From Cryobacterium psychrophilum (lineage in GTDB: Bacteria > Actinomycetota > Actinomycetes > Actinomycetales > Microbacteriaceae): 64,000 nt of DNA. Of the stretch, positions 8,645-16,003 are shown piece after piece; positions within the stretch are counted from its first letter, which is position 1, and each line of letters opens with the position of its first letter. The notes beneath the pieces are model-generated. The model did no database searches. It had not been told where the DNA came from and saw only the letters and a list, made by a program, of their open reading frames with translations. The stretch is taken from the NCBI RefSeq assembly GCF_004365915.1, contig NZ_SODI01000001.1, positions 744,001-808,000 of the forward strand, written 5' to 3'. Made by a program: the position numbers and the translations under genes.

Positions 8645-10143
8645 TGCACACAGAACCAAGTGGGCGGCCCCAACGCGCTGAACTGAAGATCGTGACGCGG
8701 GAGGGGATCCGCGACGCAGCATCCGCTGTGCTGAGCACCGGTAGCCGACTGGTGCTCATGGCCTGCCATGAGGACGATGACCAGTTTCGTATCGTCTATG
8801 CCTTCGCCGGTGCCGACGGTCGGGTCGAACTGTCCCTCGCGGTTGCCCGCGACGACGCCTGGATTCCCAGCCTTGCACTGCGGTCGCTGGCGGCGGGCAA
8901 CTTTGAGCGGGAGATTCGGGACCTCTACGGGGTTGAACCTCGCGATCACCCGCAGCCGCATCGCCTCGTGCGCCACGGCCACTGGCCGCGCGGCTGGTAC
9001 CCCATGCTGCGCAGCGCCTCGGTTGTTCCCGACTTCGAACCCGATGTGGAGTCCTTCCCGTTCGTCGAGGTCGAAGGCCCCGGCGTCTACGAAATCGCTG
9101 TCGGACCGATTCACGCGGGCATCATCGAGCCCGGGCACTTTCGCTTCTCCGTGGTGGGAGAGACGATCGTGCGCATGGAAGCTCGCCAGTGGTATCTGCA
9201 CCGCGGTGTGGAGAAGCTCTTCGAGGGGCTGCGACCGGCAGCGGGAATCGCCCTCGCCGAACAGATCACCGGCGACACCGTGGTTGGCCACTCACTCGCG
9301 TTCGCGATGGCCGTGGAAGATGCCGCAGGCATCAAGGTTTCCGAACCCGACCGGCTGCTGCGGGCTCTGCTGCTGGAGATGGAGCGCCTCTACAACCACG
9401 CGACCGACCTCGGTTCGCTCGCCAACGATGTGGGCTTCGGCATTGTCGATGCCCACGCTCAGGCGCTGCGCGAGCAGCTGCTGCGCATCAACGCGACCAT
9501 CACGGGCCACCGCTACCTTCGTGGCGGTATCACCGTGGGTGGTGTTCACGTGCTGCGACTCCCTGCGGCGACCGATCTCCGGCGCATCCAGGCCGCCATC
9601 GAAGAGCTCGTGGCGGTGACCCTGAGTCACGCCATCGTTCGGGGTCGGTTCAGCGGAACGGCCACACTTCCGCTCGCGCAGGCCGAGACAATCGGCACGC
9701 TCGGCTACGTTGCCCGCGCATCCGGCGTCGACACGGATGCGCGCCGTGACCACCCCTTCGTGAATCTGGGCGAGGTGTTCCACGTGGTCACCGAGGAGCG
9801 CGGCGATGTGCTGGCCCGGTACCGCGTTCGCGCCCGCGAATTCTCCATCTCGGTCGCCGTGATTGTGGAGCTCATCTCGCGCCTCGACGAGAGCACGGGC
9901 AGCGGGACTTCCATGGACCCGGCGGCTCCCGGCGCCGGCCTCTCTCTCGTGGAGGGCTGGCGAGGCACGATCGCGCATCGGGTTGAGCTCGGCGCCGACG
10001 GCACGCTCAGCCGGGTCAAGGTCGTCGACCCCTCGTTCTTCAACTGGCCTGCGCTCCCCGTGGCCCTGTCAGAGACGATCGTCCCGGATTTTCCGCTCGC
10101 CAATAAGAGCTTCAACCAGTCCTACGCCGGCAACGACCTGTAA
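8644..10143 (+). CDS. hycE: HycE/HyfG-like (NuoCD fusion) large subunit lacking NiFe-binding cysteines
   Basis: This 499-residue protein fuses a NuoC-like domain (about residues 1-125, with FEREIRDLYGVEPRDHP) to a NuoD/hydrogenase large-subunit domain. In [NiFe] hydrogenases the L1 motif is RxCGxC and the L2 motif ends with CxxC. Here the L1 region is EQITGDTVVGHS, with Thr209 and Thr212 in place of the cysteines. The C-terminal region NKSFNQSYAGNDL has serines. The whole protein contains one cysteine (Cys41). It therefore cannot bind a canonical NiFe site. The ATG overlaps the previous stop by one base; an upstream in-frame start would lie inside hycQ and is rejected. It corresponds to Rv0087 (annotated hycE). 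Confidence 0.92.
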   Translation: MHTEPSGRPQRAELKIVTREGIRDAASAVLSTGSRLVLMACHEDDDQFRIVYAFAGADGRVELSLAVARDDAWIPSLALRSLAAGNFEREIRDLYGVEPRDHPQPHRLVRHGHWPRGWYPMLRSASVVPDFEPDVESFPFVEVEGPGVYEIAVGPIHAGIIEPGHFRFSVVGETIVRMEARQWYLHRGVEKLFEGLRPAAGIALAEQITGDTVVGHSLAFAMAVEDAAGIKVSEPDRLLRALLLEMERLYNHATDLGSLANDVGFGIVDAHAQALREQLLRINATITGHRYLRGGITVGGVHVLRLPAATDLRRIQAAIEELVAVTLSHAIVRGRFSGTATLPLAQAETIGTLGYVARASGVDTDARRDHPFVNLGEVFHVVTEERGDVLARYRVRAREFSISVAVIVELISRLDESTGSGTSMDPAAPGAGLSLVEGWRGTIAHRVELGADGTLSRVKVVDPSFFNWPALPVALSETIVPDFPLANKSFNQSYAGNDL

Positions 10144-10172
10144 CCGACCCCGAACCACCCGTGCTTCAGGCT

Positions 10173-10772
10173 TCACCAGGAGTCGACGGTGACATGCAGG
10201 GCGTTGACGTACCGATGGATCTCATCACCGTCGGCGCCCGATCGCATGATGACCTGAAGTCCCAACAAGTATGCAGTGAACAGATCAGTCCTGACCTGAA
10301 CAACTTCGGGACCGCCGTGCGGCAGCGCCCAGGCGAAAAGTGTAGCCATAACGTCCCGCATCGCCCGCCGGTAGTCGGCGGCGAACTCGTAGCCCGGCAG
10401 TGTGCCGCGCAGCTCGTTCGACGCCATCACCATCAAACAGCCGTCCCGGCCGTGTTTCGAGACCGCATCCGCCTCGAACAGGTTCAAGAAGGTATGGACG
10501 CCCTCCACACCCGTGCCCGCCTGCTCGATCATGCCGGCGAACATCTGGATGCGCCCGGCGAGGTAACGACGCAGCACGGTCGCGAACAGTTCTTCCTTTG
10601 TGCCGAATGTCCGATACAGGCTGGGCTTCTGCACGCCGCTGGTCTGCACGATGTCCGTCATCGATGTTCGGGTGTAGCCCTGGCGCCAGAACAATTCCGT
10701 CAAACGGACAAGCACGGCCTCCTCATCGAAGAGCCTCGGACGGCCGATCGTGACATTCCCCGCAGCACTCAT
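10173..10772 (-). CDS. TetR/AcrR-family transcriptional regulator
   Basis: This 199-residue TetR-type repressor has its helix-turn-helix at about residues 25-65: RLTELFWRQGYTRTSMTDIV, then GVQKPSLYRTFGTKEELFA. The C-terminal half is a variable ligand-binding domain. It is divergent from the AhpD-like gene, and the 131-base gap holds three TACCG-N2-CGGTA-like dyads. It probably represses itself and that neighbour (inference). It faces the end of the hydrogenase-like operon with a 29-base gap and no visible terminator. The inducer is unknown. Confidence 0.9.
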   Translation of the reverse strand: MSAAGNVTIGRPRLFDEEAVLVRLTELFWRQGYTRTSMTDIVQTSGVQKPSLYRTFGTKEELFATVLRRYLAGRIQMFAGMIEQAGTGVEGVHTFLNLFEADAVSKHGRDGCLMVMASNELRGTLPGYEFAADYRRAMRDVMATLFAWALPHGGPEVVQVRTDLFTAYLLGLQVIMRSGADGDEIHRYVNALHVTVDSW

Positions 10773-10805
10773 GACGCCAGTCTAAACCGATCGACACGGT
10801 TTTGT

Positions 10806-10851
10806 TACCGTTCGGTAGCAAACTCGGGAAACCGTATGGTACCGTTTGGTA
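10806..10851. promoter_or_regulatory. Three operator-like dyads between the TetR gene and the AhpD-like gene
   Basis: TACCGTTCGGTA at 10806-10817 is a perfect 5-bp-arm dyad. AACCGTATGGTA at 10830-10841 and TACCGTTTGGTA at 10840-10851 are near copies that overlap by two bases. A further inverted pair, AAACCG (10784-10789) and CGGTTT (10797-10802), lies nearer the TetR start. The arrangement is typical of a TetR operator region serving two divergent promoters. Confidence 0.65.
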
Positions 10852-10903
10852 CAGAATGCACGAGGTGTCCACCTCGGCCACCACGACCGATCCGGAGCTA
10901 TCC

Positions 10904-11467
10904 ATGACTGATTTTCAATTGCACGACGAAACTACCGCGCCCGAAGCCAGCCAGGCACTGCTTGCCCAGTCACAGAAGCAGAATGGAATGATCCCCGGCC
11001 TGCACGCGGTCATGGCCGAGGCCCCCGGACTCCTGGAGGGCTACAAGCTCGTGCATGAGCTCTTTCTGAATTCCAGCTTTGACAAGGATGAAATCACGGT
11101 CGTCTGGCAGACAATCAACGTCGAACACGCGTGCCACTACTGCGTGCCTGCCCACACCGCCATCGCCAAGGGAATGACGGTCGACGACGCAATCACCAAC
11201 GCCCTGCGCGATGGCACCCCCTTGCCCACCGCCCATTTGGAGGCCCTGCGTACCTTCACGCTGAGCATGGTGCGCGAGCGCGGCAACGTGGACGAGGGTG
11301 CGGTGCAGGAATTTCTGACTGCCGGGTTCACCACGCGCCAGATTCTCGAGGTTGTCCTGGGCCTCTCGCAAAAGGTGATGTCGAACTACACCAATCACCT
11401 GGCACAGACGCCGGTGGACGAGGCGTTCCGCAAGTTTGAATGGCAGGAAGCCGCCGTAACGGTCTAA
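10904..11467 (+). CDS. Carboxymuconolactone decarboxylase / AhpD-like family protein
   Basis: This 187-residue protein of the AhpD/CMD fold carries the redox motif ACHYCVPAHTA, in which the CxxC pair and following His form the peroxidase-like centre of AhpD relatives. The fold is alpha-helical, usually oligomeric and cytosolic. The ATG at 10904 is preceded by GGAG at 10893-10896. An earlier in-frame start would fall within the operator dyads and is rejected. It is divergently paired with a TetR repressor, suggesting inducible expression in response to a reactive or organic compound (inference). The exact substrate is unknown. Confidence 0.85.
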   Translation: MTDFQLHDETTAPEASQALLAQSQKQNGMIPGLHAVMAEAPGLLEGYKLVHELFLNSSFDKDEITVVWQTINVEHACHYCVPAHTAIAKGMTVDDAITNALRDGTPLPTAHLEALRTFTLSMVRERGNVDEGAVQEFLTAGFTTRQILEVVLGLSQKVMSNYTNHLAQTPVDEAFRKFEWQEAAVTV

Positions 11468-11473
11468 GAGCAG

Positions 11474-11532
11474 CAGCGACCGTCAGCCCGCTCCGGGCCC
11501 GTCTGTCGCGGTCAGAAGGGAGCGGGTCGCTG
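11474..11532 (+). terminator. Possible stem-loop after the AhpD-like gene
   Basis: An inverted repeat pairs CAGCGA (from 11474) plus CCCGCTCC (11487-11494) with GGAGCGGG (11519-11526) plus TCGCTG (11527-11532). The left arm carries an internal bulge. It starts 6 bases after the stop codon. No T-tract follows, so termination function is uncertain. Confidence 0.35.
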
Positions 11533-11556
11533 AGGGGGTCGGTGGGCCAGTTCGTG

Positions 11557-12113
11557 TCAAACGGGTTGATGTATTTCTCGCGTGTTCGGGGTCGGGTGCC
11601 GGGGTGCACGAGTGGGGGTGGCAGGCGGGTGGCGTAGGGCGTGCCGGTTGCAGCCCGGGAACCGGCACGTTTCGTCACAAATCTGCTGGTAGTGCCTCAC
11701 CGCCGCGGGAACGACGAACCGGTCGGCACTGACCGAGAGCACGATCCCGGTCTCCGGGCAACGGCGGGATCGACGCCACGTGATCACGCATCCGCTGCGC
11801 ATGACGTGCACTGATCTGCCCGGTGCGCAATGCCTGCAGCGTGAGCGGCAGCGCATGCGTGAGACCCCGACTCTCCCGCATCACCCCCGCCGCGGTACCC
11901 TGCGGAATCCGCAGCGCACACGCGATCTCCGCCGTCGACGCCCGCGCCCAACAGATCACTTTCGAGATACACCACCCGATCAATCAGGGCACCCACCTCC
12001 GCATCCCCCGCGACGAGGCTGATCAGATCAGCATGGAGTACGTCGGTGCCGAGTTCTACAGCGTCGAGGCTGTTGAAGCGGTGTGGATCTTCCGGTTCTT
12101 CGGTCGTGTCCAT
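11557..12113 (-). pseudogene. Decayed DUF222/HNH endonuclease (13E12-repeat type)
   Basis: Pieces of one DUF222-HNH protein are spread over three reading frames. The N-terminus (MDTTEEPEDPHRFNSLDAVE to about LIDRVVYLE) lies in one frame from 12113. Near 11960 the match moves to a second frame (VICWARASTAEIACALRI, then LPLTLQALRTGQISARHAQR). It then jumps to a third frame near 11770 (TGIVLSVSADRFVVPAAVRH, then CRFPGCNRH). The central part of the normally 400-500-residue protein is missing, and the HNH core after CRFPGCN is degraded. This family is multi-copy in high-GC actinobacteria and often decays. The remnant fills an otherwise gene-free stretch of about 800 bases. Confidence 0.75.
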
Positions 12114-12273
12114 GCCCCCATTTCACCCCGAATAGCACACAAAGGCGAGGAAATATCAGGACAATAGTTCCGAGGTTACTAACTCTCTTCACCACCAACG
12201 ACATCCGCCCCCCCCCACGCAGAAGCACCTCAGGGAAACCCCAGGACCATCGCCTGCCGGCCCAGAGGCTGGT

Positions 12274-12618
12274 CTACTGCGGGGAGTCCTGCTCCATGGT
12301 GCGGAGCAACGCGTGGGAGTCTGTGAGATTTGACAGCAGCATCCGCTTGGCAGCAGCAAGCAGCTCGACCGTGCCCGTGTCTCGGAGCGCGTAGTAAATA
12401 GTGTTGCCCTCGCGGCGAGTCACGACGACACCGGCGCGGCGCAGCACGCCGAGTTGTTGCGACAGGTTCGAGAGCTCGCAACCCAGGGCCTCGGCGAGGC
12501 TGCCGACCGAACTTTCACCGACCGCGAGTTGTTCTAAAACCTGAACGCGCAGCGGATGCCCGAGCGACTTGAACAGGTCGGCCTTCAGTTGGGCAGCGGG
12601 AAGACCTTGACTCAGCAC
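12274..12618 (-). CDS. ArsR-family transcriptional regulator
   Basis: This 114-residue winged-helix regulator has an ArsR-type core: LFKSLGHPLRVQVLEQLAVG, a recognition helix in CELSNLSQQLGVLRRAG, and the wing VVTRREGNTIYYALRD. The usual metal-binding ELCVCDL motif is replaced by ESSVGSL, so classical alpha-3 metal sensing is unlikely; one cysteine sits in GCELSN. The GTG at 12618 coincides with the predicted transcription start, indicating a leaderless mRNA. It lies downstream of the ABC exporter genes but has its own promoter. The target is unknown. Confidence 0.88.
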   Translation of the reverse strand: MLSQGLPAAQLKADLFKSLGHPLRVQVLEQLAVGESSVGSLAEALGCELSNLSQQLGVLRRAGVVVTRREGNTIYYALRDTGTVELLAAAKRMLLSNLTDSHALLRTMEQDSPQ

Positions 12619-12624
12619 AATCTG

Positions 12625-12653
12625 AGTATATCGTTAACTTGCGATTCTTTCAA
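12625..12653 (-). promoter_or_regulatory. Promoter of the ArsR gene, leaderless
   Basis: Read on the minus strand, TTGAAA (12648-12653) and TATACT (12625-12630) are spaced by exactly 17 bases and each matches consensus at 5/6. The GTG start codon lies 6 bases after the -10 box with no ribosome-binding site, so the transcript should begin at or next to the start codon. An ATCG/CGAT inverted pair inside the spacer could be the ArsR operator. Confidence 0.7.
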
Positions 12654-12669
12654 TTAGATCGAGGTCAGC

Positions 12670-14346
12670 TCAGTCGCTCGTCATGTCTCGCTCCCGCAGG
12701 CGCCGGAATCCCAAGGCGCCGATTGCGACGGCGAGCACGGTGATCACGATGATCGGCAGGGCCGAGAAGTCCTGCCCGACCAGCGGGATTGCGGTGAATG
12801 GGGTGTTGTCGACGACCCAGTCGGGGAGGGAGAAGATGTCCCCGAACATCGACACCACAGCAACGACGCCGTAGCTGCCCCACATGACGGCGTTTGCCGC
12901 GCGCGGGAACCACGCCGCGCAGAAGAGCGCGAAGGCAATCATCAACAGCACCGAGGGCCAGTAGGCCAGTGACGCCGCGGCGAAGCGACCGCCCTGCTGC
13001 GGGTCATCGATCGACGAGCCATAGCTGGCCCCGAGGGCAAAGCCACTCACAGCGAGGAGCAGGAGCGACGCGACGGCGGGCACGACCAGGCGCGACAGTG
13101 CCCAGCGAACCCGGGAAATCGATCGCGACCAGGCAAGCTCGGCGCGCCCCGTGCGCTCCTCGGTGCGGATGGTGTCCGAACTTTGCAGTGCGAACGCCAC
13201 GATGAGCAACACGTTCATGATGACCAACAGGCCCAGCATTCCGTCCAGGATGTCCTCCTGTCCGCCCCGGAACACCTGGGCGATCGGGTTGTCGGAGGAT
13301 AAAATATTGGCCATCGCCGTCGCGACGGTCCCGAAGAACACCGAACCGACAAGCAGACCCACGGTCCAACCGATGAGGGACGCGCGCTGAAGCCGCACGG
13401 TGAGTCCGACCGGGGTGCGGAGCAGGGCGCCTGCGGTGCGGGGGCCCCGCCGATCCGGCAGAATACCCGCCCCCAGGTCGCGTCGTCGCTCGAGCGCCAA
13501 CGCGATGGCAACCAGAATCAACGCGAAGCCGGCGGACACGGCGAAGGGAGCCCAATAGTTTTCGGCGTAGGAGCGCATCTGCTGCCCCCAGCCGATCGGC
13601 GAAAGCCAGCTGAGGGGGCTCGTCATCTCTCCATCGGCCTGCAGGTCCGCCGCGGCACGGATGATGTAGGCGGCCGCGAGAACACTGGCCGCGAGTCCAT
13701 TGGCCCCGCGGCTGGTCTGCGCGAGCTGACCCGTCACGGCGGCCACTCCCACGAAAACGAGGCCCACTCCCGTGAAGGAAGCCCCCATCACGAGAGCACC
13801 ATCGACGGGCAGACCCTGTCCGATCGCGGCGATGGCGCATGTTACGCCGACCACTCCCGAGAAGACGCTGGCCGCGGTCCAATTCGCCATCGAGTACGCG
13901 TGGGAACCGAGCGCCCCGGCGCGCAGCAGTTCTGTGCGGCCTGATTCTTCTTCGGCGCGTCCATTGCGCGCAACGAAGAAGATGACGGCGAAGGCGAGGG
14001 CGACGGCGACGGTCATCCAGAGTTTGATGTTCAGAATGCCACCGAGCGTGCTCGCCGCGTATGGCAGCCCGGTGAGTGCCGCCACGGCGGGGGTATTGGC
14101 GATGCCGGCATAGGCGTCCCGGTCCGCCTGGGTGGGAAAGGCAACACGCTGGGACTGCACGACGAGAGCGATCATGCCGACGAGAGCGATGACCCAGATG
14201 AGCATCCGCAGCCAGTTTCGCTGCAGAAGGAAGCGCAGCATCATCCCGAAGCCGGCGTACACGTCGGAAATTCGTCCGCGCCGCGATGCGTGCGCCCCGG
14301 CCTCTCCGGACCGCTCGCGGACTGAGGGGGTTACGGTCGACATCAT
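12670..14346 (-). CDS. ABC transporter permease, polyketide-antibiotic-exporter type
   Basis: This 558-residue protein has about 12 hydrophobic segments in two similar halves. It resembles the large permeases of exporters described as polyketide/tetronasin-type (COG3559-like). It starts at 14346 with a four-base overlap (ATGA) with the ATPase stop and forms a two-gene exporter with it. Motifs include RNGRAEEESGRTELLRAG in the first half and RTEERTGRAELAWSRSIS in the second. This internal duplication (GR-EL) is characteristic of the family. The exported compound is unknown; drug or lipid export is plausible. Confidence 0.85.
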   Translation of the reverse strand: MMSTVTPSVRERSGEAGAHASRRGRISDVYAGFGMMLRFLLQRNWLRMLIWVIALVGMIALVVQSQRVAFPTQADRDAYAGIANTPAVAALTGLPYAASTLGGILNIKLWMTVAVALAFAVIFFVARNGRAEEESGRTELLRAGALGSHAYSMANWTAASVFSGVVGVTCAIAAIGQGLPVDGALVMGASFTGVGLVFVGVAAVTGQLAQTSRGANGLAASVLAAAYIIRAAADLQADGEMTSPLSWLSPIGWGQQMRSYAENYWAPFAVSAGFALILVAIALALERRRDLGAGILPDRRGPRTAGALLRTPVGLTVRLQRASLIGWTVGLLVGSVFFGTVATAMANILSSDNPIAQVFRGGQEDILDGMLGLLVIMNVLLIVAFALQSSDTIRTEERTGRAELAWSRSISRVRWALSRLVVPAVASLLLLAVSGFALGASYGSSIDDPQQGGRFAAASLAYWPSVLLMIAFALFCAAWFPRAANAVMWGSYGVVAVVSMFGDIFSLPDWVVDNTPFTAIPLVGQDFSALPIIVITVLAVAIGALGFRRLRERDMTSD

Positions 14347-15266
14347 GTCACCTCGGCGTCGGCGAGGGCGCCGTCGTGCTGTGCGGCGTAGTGGCGTAGG
14401 AAGAGTTCTTCGAGCGACGGTGGGCTGGAGATGAGACCTCGCGGCGCGTGGGGTGCGAGCGCCGCCATCACGCGGGGCAGTGCGCTCTCGGTGACCGAAA
14501 AGGAGACGCGCTGTCCGACTGCGGCGAAATCGTGCACGCCGTCAACGGTCGAGATCACGGTCGGGTCGCCGTCGAGCGTCACGGTGATCGTCGAACGGTG
14601 CAGGTGGCGCAGCTCTGTCAGGGTGCCCGACTCCACCGTGCGGCCGGCGCGGATGATGGTCACCGTGTCGCAGAGCTTTTCGACCTCGGAGAAGATGTGA
14701 CTGGACAGCAGAACCGATCTGCCCTCATCTTTGAGCTCGGTGATGCAGTTGGTGAAAACGCCTTCCATGAGGGGGTCGAGTCCGATCGTGGGCTCGTCCA
14801 GGATGAGCAGTTCGGCGTGGCTGGACAGCGCCGCAACGAGGGCGACTTTTTGGCGGTTGCCCTTCGAGTAGCTACGCGCCTTCTTGCTGGGGTCAAGTTC
14901 GAACAGTTGCAGGTACCGGTCGATGCGGGTGCGATCGAGGTCGCCTCGCAGGGCACCGAGAATATCGATGGCCTGCCCGCCGGTGAGATTCGGCCACAGG
15001 GTCACGTCCCCAGCGACGTAGGCCACTCGGCGGTGCAGTGCGACCGCGTCCCGCCACGGGTCGCCGCCGAGCAGGGTCGCGCTGCCGCCGTCGGCGCGGA
15101 GCAGCCCGAGCAGGATACGAATCGTGGTGGATTTGCCCGAACCGTTGGGGCCGAGGAAACCCGCCACGCTACCGGTGGCCACACGCAGGTCCAGTCCGGT
15201 GAGGGCGTGAACCGCACCAAAATTCTTCGTGAGTCCGCGCACATCAAGGGCCAGTTCGTCAGTCAT
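14343..15266 (-). CDS. ABC transporter ATP-binding protein
   Basis: This 307-residue ATPase has Walker A GPNGSGKST at residues 39-47, the signature YSKGNRQKV near 133-141, Walker B LLILDEPT at 153-160, and the H-loop SSHIF. The ABC domain spans about 1-220 and an exporter-type C-terminal extension follows. The ATG at 15266 is preferred to one five codons upstream because GGGAGGAA lies 7 bases before it. It overlaps the permease gene and lies 33 bases downstream of the TetR gene, so all three are probably co-transcribed and autoregulated. Confidence 0.92.
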   Translation of the reverse strand: MTDELALDVRGLTKNFGAVHALTGLDLRVATGSVAGFLGPNGSGKSTTIRILLGLLRADGGSATLLGGDPWRDAVALHRRVAYVAGDVTLWPNLTGGQAIDILGALRGDLDRTRIDRYLQLFELDPSKKARSYSKGNRQKVALVAALSSHAELLILDEPTIGLDPLMEGVFTNCITELKDEGRSVLLSSHIFSEVEKLCDTVTIIRAGRTVESGTLTELRHLHRSTITVTLDGDPTVISTVDGVHDFAAVGQRVSFSVTESALPRVMAALAPHAPRGLISSPPSLEELFLRHYAAQHDGALADAEVT

Positions 15267-15299
15267 GTCTGTTCCTCCCATCGGAGCCGAGGTTCTGCA

Positions 15300-15944
15300 T
15301 CAGGATGCTGGAGTGGATTCGAGGGCCTCCCGCGTCGCCGCCAGCACGGTGTCGTCCGTGTACAGGCCGTGCGTGTAGAACTCCGCCGTCGGCAGGGCCA
15401 CCCGACGCATGACGGCGGGCCCAATGCCCTGTCCCGCAAGTCCGAGCGACCGGGCCAGGTGGGAGGCCATCGTCACCATGCCCAGGCTCGTCATGGCCAG
15501 CACCGCCGCGAGTGCCCGCGGGTCAGATGACGTCAGGAGGGAACCGGAGGCCTCCCCCGCGCGCAGGAACTGCTCTGTCTCGTCGATAATCGCATCCACG
15601 ATTCGCCGACCGGCCACCGAGTCCTCCGTTATGGCCCTGGATATGTATCCGAGATCACGGGCATACCGGGTGGAGTCGGCCAGGTACCCCTGAAGGACGG
15701 CACGCAGTCCCTCCGGACTACTCTCGTCCTGGGCCCGGCGAATTATCGTGCCCAGAACGTAATCGTCACAGGCCTCGCGCAGCCCCTCTTTGCTGCCGAA
15801 GTGGTGCATCACGAGACCCGCGCTCACTCCCGCGGTCGTTGCAATGGCTCGCACGCTGGCCTTGCGGAAGCCGTCCGTTGCGAAGTGATCAATCGCCGCG
15901 TCGCGGATCTTAGCGACGGCGGTGAGGTCTTCCGGCGGTGACAC
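15300..15944 (-). CDS. TetR-family regulator of the ABC exporter
   Basis: This 214-residue TetR repressor has a helix-turn-helix formed by AAIDHFATDGFRKASVRAIA and GVSAGLVMHHFGSKEGLRE. In-frame ATG codons exist at 15995, 15977 and 15968. They precede or overlap the predicted promoter and transcription start near 15960, so the GTG at 15944 (protein beginning VSPPEDLTAV) is the most likely start. A long palindrome immediately upstream overlaps the promoter, which points to autorepression. The exporter genes follow in the same direction and should share this control (inference). The ligand is unknown. Confidence 0.85.
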   Translation of the reverse strand: MSPPEDLTAVAKIRDAAIDHFATDGFRKASVRAIATTAGVSAGLVMHHFGSKEGLREACDDYVLGTIIRRAQDESSPEGLRAVLQGYLADSTRYARDLGYISRAITEDSVAGRRIVDAIIDETEQFLRAGEASGSLLTSSDPRALAAVLAMTSLGMVTMASHLARSLGLAGQGIGPAVMRRVALPTAEFYTHGLYTDDTVLAATREALESTPAS

Positions 15945-15948
15945 ATGA

Positions 15949-15995
15949 GCTGAACGGATGTTTAACATTCTAAACATACGTTCAGCCCGGTGCAA
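15949..15995 (-). promoter_or_regulatory. Promoter with overlapping 38-bp palindromic operator of the TetR-ABC operon
   Basis: GCTGAACGGATGTTTA (15949-15964) and TAAACATACGTTCAGC (15971-15986) are inverted repeats with 15 of 16 positions paired around a 6-base centre. Read on the minus strand, TTGCAC (15990-15995) and TAGAAT (15967-15972) lie 17 bases apart, so the palindrome covers the -10 box and spacer. This geometry is classic for TetR autorepression. Confidence 0.75.
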
Positions 15996-16003
15996 GGGTG
16001 CGG

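Noticed and set aside
8644..10143. Reading the hycE-like gene as an active [NiFe] hydrogenase large subunit
   Set aside because: Neither the L1 nor the L2 cysteine pair is present and the protein has only one cysteine, far from both sites.
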